A stretch of DNA of 64,000 bases, taken from Paracoccaceae bacterium (GTDB lineage Bacteria; Pseudomonadota; Alphaproteobacteria; Rhodobacterales; Rhodobacteraceae). The DNA lies in assembly GCA_024742705.1 (NCBI GenBank), contig JANSXZ010000001.1, positions 1-64,000 on the forward strand. Direction: 5' to 3'. Position numbers and translations under genes: made by a program. The notes under the pieces were generated by a model that was not told where the DNA came from, did not search any database, and worked only from the letters and a program-made list of their open reading frames with translations. Positions 36,513 through 46,600 of this stretch are shown here, one piece after another (the first letter of the stretch is position 1; each line of letters begins with the position of its first letter).

Positions 36513-37121
36513 TCAGCCCTTGCGCCCGATGCGCGGTTCGGTGCCGGCGCGGATGCGCGCGATGTTGGCACTGTGGCGCCAGAATATCAGAAGCGTCAGC
36601 ACGACGCCCAGAACGAAGGCATCGCCGTAGCCGAGGTATATCAGCCACATGGTTGAAAACGCCGCGGCCGCCAGAGCACCCATCGACGATATGCGGGTGA
36701 TCGCCGCCGCCACCAGCCATGTGGCGCAACAGGCCAGACCGACGGGCCAGGCCAGAGCCAGCCAAACCCCCAGAAACGTGGCCACGCCCTTGCCGCCGCG
36801 AAACCGCAGCCAGACCGGCAGGCAATGCCCGGCAAAGGCCGCCAGCGCCGCCAGTTGCACGGCGTCTTCGGGGGCGAAGGCGCGCACCGCCAGAACCGCC
36901 ACCGCGCCCTTGGCCCCGTCGAGCACCAGCGTCAGCGCCGCCGCCAGCTTGTTGCCGGTGCGCAGAACATTGGTGGCCCCGATGTTGCCCGATCCTATTT
37001 CACGCAGGTTGCCCAGGCCCATGACCCGCGCAAGCACCATGCCGAAGGGAATCGAACCCAGAAGATATCCCGCCAGGGCGGCGATCAACAGCACCGCAGG
37101 GCCCGATTCGAGAAGTGGCAT
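36513..37121 (-). CDS. plsY: Glycerol-3-phosphate acyltransferase
   Basis: 202 residues, about five membrane spans. PlsY uses acyl-phosphate to make lysophosphatidic acid. The three family motifs are visible: GSIPFGMVLAR, REIGSGNIGATNVLRTGNK and GHCLPVWLRFRGGKGVATF. The ATG overlaps the stop of the dihydroorotase-like gene (TGATG). It is thus the last member of the pyrB operon, linking pyrimidine and phospholipid synthesis. Confidence 0.95.
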   Translation of the reverse strand: MPLLESGPAVLLIAALAGYLLGSIPFGMVLARVMGLGNLREIGSGNIGATNVLRTGNKLAAALTLVLDGAKGAVAVLAVRAFAPEDAVQLAALAAFAGHCLPVWLRFRGGKGVATFLGVWLALAWPVGLACCATWLVAAAITRISSMGALAAAAFSTMWLIYLGYGDAFVLGVVLTLLIFWRHSANIARIRAGTEPRIGRKG

Positions 37122-38401
37122 CAGCGCGTCCTTTCGTAAACGGTTTCGCCGGCGACCCACGTCGCCAGCACCCGGCCCTGCATGCGCTGGCCGTCGAAGG
37201 GGGTGTTCTTGGATTTCGACTGAAGCGTGAAACGGTCCATGACAAACGGCACATCGGGATCGAACAGCACCAGGTCGGCCGGCGCGCCACGGCGCAGCCG
37301 TCCGCCTTCAAGGCCCAGACGCCGCGCCGGGTTCAGGGACATCGCGCGAAACAACGTCGGCAGGTCCAGATCCCCCGAATGATACAGCCGAAGTGCTGCG
37401 GGCAACAGCGTCTCAAGCCCGACAGCGCCGCTGGCCGCCTCTTCGAAGGGCAGGCGCTTGCTTTCCTCGTCCTGCGGCGTGTGCATCGACGACAGCGTGT
37501 CGATCAGCCCGTCGCGCAGCGCCCCGACGATCGCCTGCCGGTCGGTTTCCGCGCGCAGCGGCGGCTTGATCTTGAAGAACGTCCGGTAATCGGCCACGTC
37601 CAGTTCGTTCAGCGTGACATGGTGGATCGACGTGCCCGCGCTGATGTCAAAACCATTGCCGCGCGCGCGTTCCAGCGCGGGCAGGGCGCGCGCGGTGGTG
37701 ATCTGATCGGCGTGATAGCGCGCGCGGGTCATCTCGATCAGCGCGATGTCGCGGTCCAGACCCATGCGTTCGGCCATCGGCGACACCGCCGGAAGCCCGC
37801 GCAGCGACGCGAACTTGCCCGAGGTGGCGGCCGCGCCCGCGCTCAGGCCCGGATCCTGGGGATGGGCAATGACCAGCGCGCCGAGGCTGCCCGCATAGCT
37901 GAGCGCGCGCGCCAGAACCCTCGTGTCGCGCACCACATGGTCGCAATCGGTAAATGCCACGGCCCCCGCGTCCATGAGAAACCCGATTTCGGTCATTTCC
38001 CGCCCGGCCCGTCCCTTTGTCAGCGCCGCCATGGGCACCACGTTGACGGGCGCCGCCGCATTGGCACGCCGTGTCACGAATTCCAGCGTTTCGGGGCTGT
38101 CGATGGCGGGCGCCGTGTCGGGGCGTGTGACCATCGTGGTGACGCCGCCCGCCGCCGCCGCCAAGCCGGCCGAGCGAAAGCTTTCCTTGTGCCGTTCGCC
38201 CGGTTCGCAGACCTTGACGCCGATGTCGACGAGGCCGGGCGCGAGGCATTTGCCGCCGCAATCCACCACGCGCCCGCCCGATGCAGGCGGCGCGTCATGG
38301 GCGATGGCCGCGATGCGCCCGTTTTCCACGGTCAGGTGGCCTATCCTCGTGGCCGCGCTCTCGGGGTCGATCAGGCGGGCGTTGGTCAGGTGCAGGATCA
38401 T
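37121..38401 (-). CDS. Dihydroorotase-like protein without the metal-binding HxH (PyrX type)
   Basis: 426 residues with the amidohydrolase fold of type I dihydroorotases. Where active enzymes have the metal-binding HxH after PGLVD, this protein reads PGLVDIGVKVCEPGERHKE, with Gly61 and Lys63. Near the end, the expected DHAPH region reads SSMHTPQDEESKRLPF, so the catalytic Asp also appears changed. Other regions (FFKIKPPLR, ASGAVGLET) are well kept. This is the pattern of the non-catalytic partner of aspartate transcarbamoylase (PyrC'/PyrX), which fits its operon with pyrB. If so, an active dihydroorotase must be encoded elsewhere. It overlaps the 33-residue gene upstream by 4 bases and plsY by 1. 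Confidence 0.88.
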   Translation of the reverse strand: MILHLTNARLIDPESAATRIGHLTVENGRIAAIAHDAPPASGGRVVDCGGKCLAPGLVDIGVKVCEPGERHKESFRSAGLAAAAGGVTTMVTRPDTAPAIDSPETLEFVTRRANAAAPVNVVPMAALTKGRAGREMTEIGFLMDAGAVAFTDCDHVVRDTRVLARALSYAGSLGALVIAHPQDPGLSAGAAATSGKFASLRGLPAVSPMAERMGLDRDIALIEMTRARYHADQITTARALPALERARGNGFDISAGTSIHHVTLNELDVADYRTFFKIKPPLRAETDRQAIVGALRDGLIDTLSSMHTPQDEESKRLPFEEAASGAVGLETLLPAALRLYHSGDLDLPTLFRAMSLNPARRLGLEGGRLRRGAPADLVLFDPDVPFVMDRFTLQSKSKNTPFDGQRMQGRVLATWVAGETVYERTR

Positions 38402-38499
38402 GCGCCGATCCAGACCATCACGCCGATGAACGCCGCGGCGAACAACAGCGCATACATCGCGATACGGCCCGACATGCGCGGATCATTGGGTTCTTTCAT
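38398..38499 (-). CDS. 33-residue single-span membrane peptide
   Basis: A tiny gene from ATG at 38499 to TGA ending at 38398. A short polar start ([12 protein letters not shown]) is followed by one hydrophobic span (IAMYALLFAAAFIGVMVWIG). Both ends have 4-base ATGA overlaps, with the 179-residue gene upstream and the dihydroorotase-like gene downstream, exactly like the other junctions of this operon, which strongly supports translation. Its function is unknown; it may anchor or regulate neighbours at the membrane. Confidence 0.75.
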   Translation of the reverse strand: MKEPNDPRMSGRIAMYALLFAAAFIGVMVWIGA

Positions 38500-39035
38500 G
38501 CGAGCAACCACCAAAGCAAGAGAGCCAGCGCGACGAATGTCAGCCCCACCACCGCGCTGCCGGTGCGCCACATGCGGCGCGGCCCGTCGGGATCGGCGGC
38601 CTGCGGCGCCGAGAATGGCAGGGACGCGGCGCTGGGGATGGCTTCGGGCACAAAACCGGGCCGGTCCTCGCGGAATGCCGCGACGAACCCCAGGTCGGGC
38701 GCCGGAACGATCCTGGTCGCGGCACCTTTGAACGCGCGGGACAACACGACCATGACATGGCCCTCGATCGCCTCGAGAGCGGCACGGTCGCGGCCCATCG
38801 TTTCGGGTGCGATGCCCTGCCCGTCGATCAGGTAAGACACAAGCCCGACCCCCTCGAGATCGCGGATCGGAAAGATTTCGACCTGTTCGGCATCCACATG
38901 CGGCACGCCAAGAACCGTTTCCAGGGGCACGTCGCCCTCGCGCATCGCCCGCGCCACCGATTCGTCGGCATTGATCTCGAACACCCGCACGACGCCGGTT
39001 TCGTTTGCGGCCACTGTGAATGGATCGTCGGTCAT
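38496..39035 (-). CDS. Tail-anchored membrane protein in the pyrB operon
   Basis: 179 residues. The first roughly 150 residues are soluble and acidic (for example [20 protein letters not shown] and [20 protein letters not shown]), followed by an Arg-rich patch ([11 protein letters not shown]) and one C-terminal membrane span ([18 protein letters not shown]). The topology suggests a cytoplasmic domain held at the inner membrane. It overlaps pyrB and the 33-residue gene by 4 bases each. I do not recognise the family; its place between pyrB and the dihydroorotase-like gene suggests a role with that complex. Confidence 0.82.
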   Translation of the reverse strand: MTDDPFTVAANETGVVRVFEINADESVARAMREGDVPLETVLGVPHVDAEQVEIFPIRDLEGVGLVSYLIDGQGIAPETMGRDRAALEAIEGHVMVVLSRAFKGAATRIVPAPDLGFVAAFREDRPGFVPEAIPSAASLPFSAPQAADPDGPRRMWRTGSAVVGLTFVALALLLWWLLA

Positions 39036-39973
39036 GCGGCTTTCCCGCCGGTCCGCGCACGGGCCAGAAGATCCATCGCCGCCATGCGCACGGCCACGCC
39101 CATTTCCACCTGCTCCTGGATGACCGACCGGTTGATATCGTCGGCCAGCGTGCCGTCGATCTCGACGCCGCGATTCATCGGGCCGGGGTGCATGACGATC
39201 GCGTCGGGCTGGGCCAGCGCCAGTTTCTCGGTATCCAAGCCGTACCGGTGATAATACTCGCGCTCGGACGGGATGAATCCGCCGTCCATCCGTTCGCGTT
39301 GCAGCCGCAGCATCATCACCACGTCGACCCCGTCGAGACCGCGCGCCATGTCGTCGTACACCTCGACGCCGAAGCTTTCGATTTCGGCGGGCATCAACGT
39401 CGGCGGGCCGATCAGCCGGATGCGGTTTTCCATTTTCCCCAGCAAAAGGATGTTGGACCGCGCGACCCGGCTGTGGGCGATATCGCCACAGATGGCGATG
39501 TTCAGCCGGTGCAGACGTCCCTTGGCCCTGCGGATCGTCAGCGCATCCAGAAGCGCCTGCGTCGGATGTTCGTGGCGTCCGTCGCCGGCGTTAAGAACCG
39601 CGCAGTTCACCTTCTGCGCCAGGAGGCCGACGGCGCCGGAATGGGGGTGGCGCACCACCAGAAGATCGGGGTGCATCGCGTTCAGCGTCATCGCCGTATC
39701 GATCAGGGTTTCGCCCTTCTTGATCGAACTGGCCTGCATCGCCATGTTCATCACATCCGCGCCCAGCCGTTTGCCTGCCAGTTCGAAACTGGCCTGCGTG
39801 CGGGTCGAGTTTTCGAAAAACATGTTGATCTGGGTCAGACCGGCCAATGTGTCCGAATGCTTGGCGGCCTGACGGTTCAGCGCGACGTAGTCGTCGGCCA
39901 GATCGAGAATCTGCAGGATGTCGTGCGGTGCCAGATGTTCGATGCCCAGAAGATGACGGTGGGGAAAAGACAT
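39032..39973 (-). CDS. pyrB: Aspartate carbamoyltransferase catalytic chain
   Basis: 313 residues. It joins carbamoyl phosphate and aspartate in pyrimidine synthesis. Both domains show key motifs: [20 protein letters not shown] for carbamoyl phosphate, [12 protein letters not shown], and [13 protein letters not shown]. The ATG at 39973 fits family length. It is the first gene of the operon pyrB, 179-residue protein, 33-residue peptide, PyrX, plsY; no pyrI regulatory chain is adjacent. Confidence 0.96.
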   Translation of the reverse strand: MSFPHRHLLGIEHLAPHDILQILDLADDYVALNRQAAKHSDTLAGLTQINMFFENSTRTQASFELAGKRLGADVMNMAMQASSIKKGETLIDTAMTLNAMHPDLLVVRHPHSGAVGLLAQKVNCAVLNAGDGRHEHPTQALLDALTIRRAKGRLHRLNIAICGDIAHSRVARSNILLLGKMENRIRLIGPPTLMPAEIESFGVEVYDDMARGLDGVDVVMMLRLQRERMDGGFIPSEREYYHRYGLDTEKLALAQPDAIVMHPGPMNRGVEIDGTLADDINRSVIQEQVEMGVAVRMAAMDLLARARTGGKAA

Positions 39974-40070
39974 GCCGGGGCTCCGCTGCTTTCGCCGGAT
40001 ATAGAACCTGATCGGCGCGGGTGCAAGTTGGGCATTTCCGATGCCACGGGGCGGGGATACTGTGGCGGCC

Positions 40071-40859
40071 ATGGAATCAATGGATGCCCGAACCGCGCTG
40101 GCGCTGCTGGAATGGCAGATCGAACTGGGCGTGGACGAGACGATCGGCGAAACCGGCATCGACCGCTACGCGCTGAGCGCCACGTCCACGGCGCAGGCCC
40201 GGCCGCGCGCCGCGGCGCAGGATGCGCGCGCCGCAGCGCCACCCGCAAGCGCGCCCGCCGATCCGTTTGCCGATCCGGTGGCGGTGGCCGCGGCCACGGC
40301 CATGGCGGCCGGATCTCTGGCCGATCTGCGCGCCGCGATGGCGGCCTATGCGCATTGCGATCTGAAGCGCGGTGCGCGCAACCTGGTCTTTGCCGATGGT
40401 GTGCCGGGCGCGCGGGTCATGGTGATCGGCGAAGCGCCGGGCCGCGAGGAGGATCAGGCCGGCAAACCCTTTGTCGGCGCGGCGGGCCAGCTGCTGGACC
40501 GGATGCTGGCGGCCATCGGCCTGAGCCGTGGCGAGAATGTCTATATCACCAACGTGCTGCCCTGGAGGCCGCCGCAGAACCGCGATCCGAAACCCGAGGA
40601 AACGGCGATGATGCGTCCGTTCCTCGAGCGGCACGTCGCGCTGGCCGATCCCGACGTTCTGGTGCTGATGGGAAACTTCAGCTGCGAGGCGGTTCTGGGC
40701 ACCCGTGGCATCACCCGCCTGCGCGGAAATTGGGCGCAGGCCATGTCGAAACCCGTTCTGCCCATGTTTCACCCGGCCTTCCTGCTGCGGCGCCCGGCGG
40801 AAAAGCGGAAGGCTTGGGAAGACCTGCTGACGCTCAAGTCGTGGTTGCGCGATGATTGA
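40071..40859 (+). CDS. Uracil-DNA glycosylase, family 4-like, without the full Fe-S ligand set
   Basis: 262 residues with an Ala-rich N-terminal extension (about 40-80) and the UDG fold. Motif A is GEAPGREED (120-128) and motif B is HPAFLLR (234-240); [20 protein letters not shown] is the usual middle segment. Iron-sulfur family 4 enzymes have CxxC near the start and a Cys in the KCRPP position. Here only Cys96 (AHCDLK) remains at the first, and Trp165 stands in WRPP, so the cluster is probably absent. It removes uracil from DNA in base excision repair. Start at 40071 or 40080. Overlaps the LysE gene by 8 bases. Confidence 0.88.
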   Translation: MESMDARTALALLEWQIELGVDETIGETGIDRYALSATSTAQARPRAAAQDARAAAPPASAPADPFADPVAVAAATAMAAGSLADLRAAMAAYAHCDLKRGARNLVFADGVPGARVMVIGEAPGREEDQAGKPFVGAAGQLLDRMLAAIGLSRGENVYITNVLPWRPPQNRDPKPEETAMMRPFLERHVALADPDVLVLMGNFSCEAVLGTRGITRLRGNWAQAMSKPVLPMFHPAFLLRRPAEKRKAWEDLLTLKSWLRDD

Positions 40860-41475
40860 TCCGGTGGCCTTGCTGGCCTTCGTACCGGCGGCGCTGGCGC
40901 TGAACCTGACGCCCGGCGCGGACATGATGTTCTGCCTCGGGCAGGGCATCCGCGGTGGCCCGCGCGCGGCGCTCGCCGCCAGCGCGGGGGTTGCGGCGGG
41001 CGGCATGGTGCATGTGTCGCTGGCCGGAATGGGGCTGGGCGCGGCGGTGGCCACCTTGCCCTGGCTGTTCGACCTGATCCGATGGATCGGCGTCGGCTAC
41101 CTGCTGTGGCTGGCGTGGGCCGCGCTGACGACGCGCCCGCGCGATCCGTCGCGCGCCCTGCCGGCCGCGCCGGGGCGCCGGGCGTTCCGCACCGGGTTGG
41201 TGGTAAGCCTGACCAATCCCAAGGTGATCCTTTTCGTTCTGGCCTTCGTGCCGCAATTCGTGGTGCCCGAAGCCGGGCCGATCCTGGGGCAGTTTCTTGT
41301 TTTCGGGGCGGTGCTGTCGGTGGGCGGTTTCGTGATCAACGGTGCCGTCGGGATCGGCGCGGGGCGCCTTGGCTCCGGCCTGACACATCCGCGCGCGGCG
41401 CTTTGGCTGTCGCGGATCAGCGGGATGATTTTTGCCGGTCTGGCCGTCCGGCTTGCGGTTCTGGAAAGGGTTTGA
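40852..41475 (+). CDS. LysE-family exporter
   Basis: 207 residues, about six membrane spans, with the RhtB/LysE opening LNLTPGADMMFCLGQGIRGG and the mid-protein motif VSLTNPKVILFVLAFVPQFV. It probably exports amino acids or related solutes. It overlaps the UDG gene by 8 bases and is followed by moaB one base later, so the three form one transcript. Confidence 0.92.
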   Translation: MIDPVALLAFVPAALALNLTPGADMMFCLGQGIRGGPRAALAASAGVAAGGMVHVSLAGMGLGAAVATLPWLFDLIRWIGVGYLLWLAWAALTTRPRDPSRALPAAPGRRAFRTGLVVSLTNPKVILFVLAFVPQFVVPEAGPILGQFLVFGAVLSVGGFVINGAVGIGAGRLGSGLTHPRAALWLSRISGMIFAGLAVRLAVLERV

Positions 41476-41476
41476 A

Positions 41477-42019
41477 ATGTCACGGATAGATGAAGCCGCC
41501 GAATTCATACCGGTGCGGATTGCCGTTCTGACCGTCTCGGACAGCCGCGGCCTGGCCGAGGACAAGTCGGGCCAGACGCTGGTTGACCGGATCGAGGCCG
41601 CCGGCCATTTGGTCGCCGACCGGCGCATCCTTCCCGACGAACGCGACCAGATCGCCGATGCGCTGCGCGCCTGGGTGGCCGATCCGGCGATCGATGTGGT
41701 GATTTCCACAGGCGGCACCGGCCTGACGGGGCGCGATGTTACCGTCGAGGCGCACCGCGATGTCTATGAAAAAGAGCTCGACGCCTTCGGCACGGTCTTC
41801 ACCATCGTCTCGATGCAGAAGATCGGCACTTCGGCGGTGCAGTCGCGGGCCACCGGCGGCGTAGCTGGCGGCACCTATCTCTTTGCGCTGCCCGGCAGTC
41901 CGGGCGCCTGCCGCGATGCATGGGATGAAATCCTTGCGCGGCAGCTGGATTTCCGGCACCGGCCCTGCAATTTCGTGGAAATTTTTCCGCGCCTGGCCGA
42001 GCATCAGCGACGGAAATGA
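41477..42019 (+). CDS. moaB: Molybdenum cofactor biosynthesis protein B
   Basis: 180 residues of the MoaB/MogA fold, the adenylyltransferase step that activates molybdopterin before metal insertion. Family motifs are AVLTVSDSRGLAEDKSGQTL, ISTGGTGLTGRDVTVEA and FALPGSPGACRDAW. Start at ATG 41477, just after the LysE gene. This is the second of three molybdenum-cofactor loci in the window. Confidence 0.93.
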   Translation: MSRIDEAAEFIPVRIAVLTVSDSRGLAEDKSGQTLVDRIEAAGHLVADRRILPDERDQIADALRAWVADPAIDVVISTGGTGLTGRDVTVEAHRDVYEKELDAFGTVFTIVSMQKIGTSAVQSRATGGVAGGTYLFALPGSPGACRDAWDEILARQLDFRHRPCNFVEIFPRLAEHQRRK

Positions 42020-42118
42020 AAAGCCACGGCGTTGACATACTTGTGGTTTGGCATCGCGCGCCGGGCCGCTAGCTGACACCGGGTGGCGGCACAGGCATAA
42101 ACGGGGGAACCGGGCGAC

Positions 42119-43606
42119 ATGCGATTTCTGAGACAGAGCCTCGTCGGTCTGGTCCTGACGGCGGTGACGCTGGCGCTGCTGGTGGCGGCGGTGCAGATCG
42201 TCGCCAGCGCGGTGCAGACGCGTCTGGCCGAAGAACGCCGGGCCCCTCCGGCGCGCGAAAGGGTGTTCACCGTCAACCTTGTGACCGCGCAATATGAAAC
42301 CGTTGTGCCGCTGATGCAGGCCTTTGGCGAGGTGCAAAGCGACCGCACGCTTGAACTGCGCAGCGCCCAGGCCGGGCGGGTCGTGGCGCTGTCGGATAAT
42401 TTCCGCGAAGGCGGCACCGTGCGCGCGGGCGAATTGCTGGTGCGCATCGATCCCGCCGATGCCCGTGCCGATCTGTCGCGCGCGCGCAGCGATCTGCAGG
42501 ATGCCCGCGCCGAAGCACGCGATGCCGCGCGGGCGCTGGAACTGGCGCGCGACGAACAGATCGCAGCCGAGGATCAAGCGGCGCTGCGGCTGCGCGCCTA
42601 CCAGCGCCAGGTGGATCTGGCCGAACGCGGCGTCGGCACGGCGGCCGCGGTGGAAACCGCCGAACTGGCCGCGGCATCGGCGCGGCAGGCGGTTCTGGCG
42701 CGTCGCCAGGCCGTTGCCCAGGCCGAAGCGCGCGTGGATCAGGCTGCCACCCGCACCGCGCGTGCCGAACTGGCGCTGGCCGATGCGCGCCGCGATCTCA
42801 GCGAAACCGAGATCCGTGCCGATTTCGACGGCATGTTGGGCGAGGTGACGCTGGTGGAAGGGCGGCTGGTGTCGCTGAATGAAAAGATCGCCGCGCTGAT
42901 CGATCCGGATGCGCTCGAGGTGGCGTTCCGTGTCTCGACCCAGCAGTACGCGCGCCTGCTGGACGCGGACGGGGCGCTGATACCTGCACCGGTGACGGTG
43001 ACGTTGGAAGGCGCCGGTGCGGGGCTGATCACATCAGGGCGCATTGCACGCGGCAGCGCCAGCACCGGCAGCGGCCAGACCGGTCGGCTGATTTTTGCAG
43101 GGCTGGATCGCGCCGCGGGCTTCAAGCCGGGTGATTTCGTGACGGTTTCGGTTCAGGAGCCCGAACTGAGCGAGGTCGCGCGCCTGCCGGCGACCGCGCT
43201 GGGGGCGGGGCCGACGGTTCTGGCGCTGGGCGCAGATGACCGTCTGGAAGCCTTGCCGGTGACCCTGCTGCGCCGGCAGGGCGATGACGTTCTGGTGCGC
43301 GGGGCCGGCCTGAACGGGCGCGAGGTGGTGACGGGGCGCACGCCGCTTCTGGGCGCTGGCATCAAGGTGCGCCCGTTCCGCGCGGTGCCCGCTGCCTCGG
43401 CCGATACCGCCACCACCACGGGCGCGGCGGCCGAGACGCCCGAGATGCTCGAATTGACGGCCGAACGCCGCGCCAGGCTGGTGGCGATGGTCGAGGCCAG
43501 CCGCGGCCTGCCCGCCGAGGCCAAGGCGCAACTTCTGGCCAGGCTCGAATCCGACCGCGTGCCCGCGCGCATGGTCGAACGCATCGAATCGCGGCTGGGA
43601 GGCTGA
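42119..43606 (+). CDS. RND efflux periplasmic adaptor
   Basis: 495 residues. One N-terminal membrane span (about 10-30), lipoyl halves around a long Ala/Arg-rich coiled coil (about 110-230), a beta-barrel and a membrane-proximal domain (FAGLDRAAGFKPGDFVTVSV). The last 50 residues form an extra helical tail rich in Arg and Glu (LTAERRARLVAMVEASRGLP). It pairs with the RND permease 3 bases downstream. A consensus -35 hexamer TTGACA lies at 42032-42037, but no matching -10 is clear. No outer-membrane channel gene is adjacent. Confidence 0.92.
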   Translation: MRFLRQSLVGLVLTAVTLALLVAAVQIVASAVQTRLAEERRAPPARERVFTVNLVTAQYETVVPLMQAFGEVQSDRTLELRSAQAGRVVALSDNFREGGTVRAGELLVRIDPADARADLSRARSDLQDARAEARDAARALELARDEQIAAEDQAALRLRAYQRQVDLAERGVGTAAAVETAELAAASARQAVLARRQAVAQAEARVDQAATRTARAELALADARRDLSETEIRADFDGMLGEVTLVEGRLVSLNEKIAALIDPDALEVAFRVSTQQYARLLDADGALIPAPVTVTLEGAGAGLITSGRIARGSASTGSGQTGRLIFAGLDRAAGFKPGDFVTVSVQEPELSEVARLPATALGAGPTVLALGADDRLEALPVTLLRRQGDDVLVRGAGLNGREVVTGRTPLLGAGIKVRPFRAVPAASADTATTTGAAAETPEMLELTAERRARLVAMVEASRGLPAEAKAQLLARLESDRVPARMVERIESRLGG

Positions 43607-43609
43607 GCC

Positions 43610-46600
43610 ATGATCCGCGCGATTCCAAAGGGCGCCGGCGGTCTGCTGTCATATTTCACGCGGCACCGGACGCTGGCCAACCTGCTGTTGGTGGTGATGC
43701 TGGTGATGGGTGCCTTTGCGATCCCCAATATGCGGGCGCAGTTCTTTCCCGATGTCATCGTCGATACCGTTACCGTTACCGTAGTCTGGGATGGCGCCGG
43801 CCCCGAAGACGTGGATGGCGCCATCGTGCAGGTTCTGGAACCCGCGCTTCTGGTGGTGGATGGCGTCGAAAGCAGCGCGGCCACCTCGCGCGAGGGGCGC
43901 GGGACGATCACGCTGGATTTCGAACCGGGTTGGGACATGTCGCGCGCCGCCGACGACGTGCAATCGGCGGTGGACGCCGTCACCACCCTGCCTGAAGAAG
44001 CCGAGGATCCGATGGTGCGGCGTGGCGTCTGGCGCGACCGGGTGACCGACGTGGTGATCACCGGGCCGGTGGGTGTCGATCAACTGGGGCTTTTTGCCGA
44101 CGAACTGGTGACACGGCTGTTCGCTGTCGGTGTGACCCGCACGACCGTTCTGGGCGTCGCCGCGCCGGAAACCGTTGTTGAAATACCCTCGGCGCAATTG
44201 ATCGCGCACGACATCTCGATCAGCGAAATCGCCACCGCGATTGCCGAAGAGGTGAATGCCGATCCGGCGGGCGATGTCACTGGCGCCAACGCGCGCGTGC
44301 GCACCGGCACCGAAAAGCGCAGCCCCGACGACCTGGCCGGCATTGTCCTTCGGTCCAATCCCGATGGTTCCACCCTGACCATCAGCGATGTGGCGCGCAT
44401 CCGGGTCGCGGGCGTGGACCGGGCGCGCGGGTACTTCGTGGGTGCGAACCCGGCGATGACCTTGCGGGTGGATCGGTCGGATCGTGGCGATGCCATCGAC
44501 ATCCAGCACCAGGTCGAAGACGTGGTCGCGCAGATGCAGGGCAGCCTGCCCGCCGGCGTCACCGCCGAACTGATACGCACGCGCGCGGAATCTATCACCG
44601 CGCGCCTGGACATCCTCGTTGACAACGGTCTGGTCGGGCTGGGGCTGGTAGTTTGCCTGCTGTTTCTGTTTCTCAACGCACGCACGGCCTTCTGGGTGGC
44701 GGCCGGCATCCCGGCGGCGATGTTCGCCGCCGTGGCGCTGATGTATCTGTTTGGCCTGACGATCAACATGGTCAGCCTGTTTGGCCTGATCATCACGCTG
44801 GGCATCGTAGTGGACGATGCCATCGTGGTTGGCGAACACGCCGACTACCGGGCGCGACAGCTGGGCGAACACCCGGTTGTCGCCGCCGAAAACGCGGCCC
44901 GGCGCATGGCGCTTCCGGTCTTTGCGGCCACGCTGACCACAGTGATCGCGTTCTTCGGCCTGATCGCCATAGGCGGGCGTTTCGGCACGCTGATCCGCGA
45001 CATCCCCTTCACGGTGATCGTGGTGCTGTTGGCGTCGCTGGTCGAATGTTTCCTGATCCTGCCGCATCATATGGCGCATGCGCTGTCGAAGGCCGGGCGC
45101 GGCCGTTGGTACGACGCGCCCAGCCGGGTGGTGAACCGCGGCTTTGTCTGGGTGCGCGACACCCTGTTCCGGCGGTTGATGGCGCTGGTGATCCGGGCGC
45201 GATATGTGGTTCTGGCCGGGGCGCTGTTGGTGCTGGCCAGCCAGGTCGCGCTGTTCATCCGCGGCGACGTGCAATGGCGCTTCTTCAATGCGCCTGAACG
45301 CGGTTCGGTAACCGGGAACTTTGCGATGCTCGAAGGGGCGACGCGGGCCGACACCCTGGAGATGATGCGCGAGATGCAGCGCGCCGCCGAGGCGCTGGGC
45401 GCGGAATACGCCGAACGATACGGCGCCAATCCGATCGATTTCGCCATGGCCGAGATCGGCGGCAACGCGGGATTTGGCCTGGCCGGCGCCGATACCAAGG
45501 ACGGCGATCTGCTGGGCGGCATATCCATCGAACTGATCGACGCCGATCTGCGCCCCTATTCCAGTTTCGCCTTCGTAGGCGAACTTCAGGACCGGGTGGT
45601 GCGTCATCCTCTGGTGGAAACGGTATCGTTCCGGGGCTGGCGTTCGGGGCCGGGCGGCGATGCGCTGGACGTTCAGTTCTTTGGCGCCGAGGTGCAGACG
45701 CTCAAGTCGGCGTCCGAGGATCTTCAGGCCGCGCTGGCGCAATATCCCGAAGTGTCGGCGGTGCAGGACAACCTGGCCTATGACAAGGAAGAGCTGATCC
45801 TTGACCTGACACCGCAGGGGCAGGCGCTGGGGTTCACCATCGATACGCTGGGCCGGGCGCTGCGCGCTCGTCTGAACGGGATCGAGGCGGCGACCTATCC
45901 CGACGGTCCGCGCAGTGCGACGATCCGCGTGGAATTGCCCGCCGGCGAACTGACGGCGGATTTTCTCGACCGCATGCAGATGCGCACGCCGGGCGGGGCC
46001 TATGTTCCGCTGGCCGATCTGGTCAGCGTCGAGCGGCGCACCGGTTTCTCGACGGTGCGGCGCGAAAACGGCATCCGGCTGATTTCGATCACCGGCGATA
46101 TCTCGGAAGACGATCCCGCCCGCGCCGAAGAAATCGGCCGCGCGCTCGAGGCCGAGATCCTGCCACGCATCGCCAGCGAGCGGCAGGTCGAATGGCGCGT
46201 TTCGGGCCTGAGCGAACAGGAAGACACGTTCCTGCGCGAGGCGCTGACAGGGCTGGTGCTGTGTCTGACCGGTATCTATTTGGTGCTGGCTTGGATCTTC
46301 GCCAGCTGGACCCGGCCAATCGTGATCATGATCATCATTCCCTTCGGCCTGGTCGGCACGATCTGGGGGCATTGGGTGTGGGATGTCCCGCTGAGCATGT
46401 TCACGGTTGTCGGGCTGTTGGGGATGACCGGTATCATCATCAACGATTCCATCGTTCTGGTTACCACGATTGACGAATACGCCCGCGACCGGGGGCTGGT
46501 CCCGTCGATCATCGATGGCGCATCCGACCGGCTGCGGCCGGTTATGCTGACCACGCTGACAACGGTGCTGGGCCTGGCGCCCCTGCTCTATGAAGGTTCG

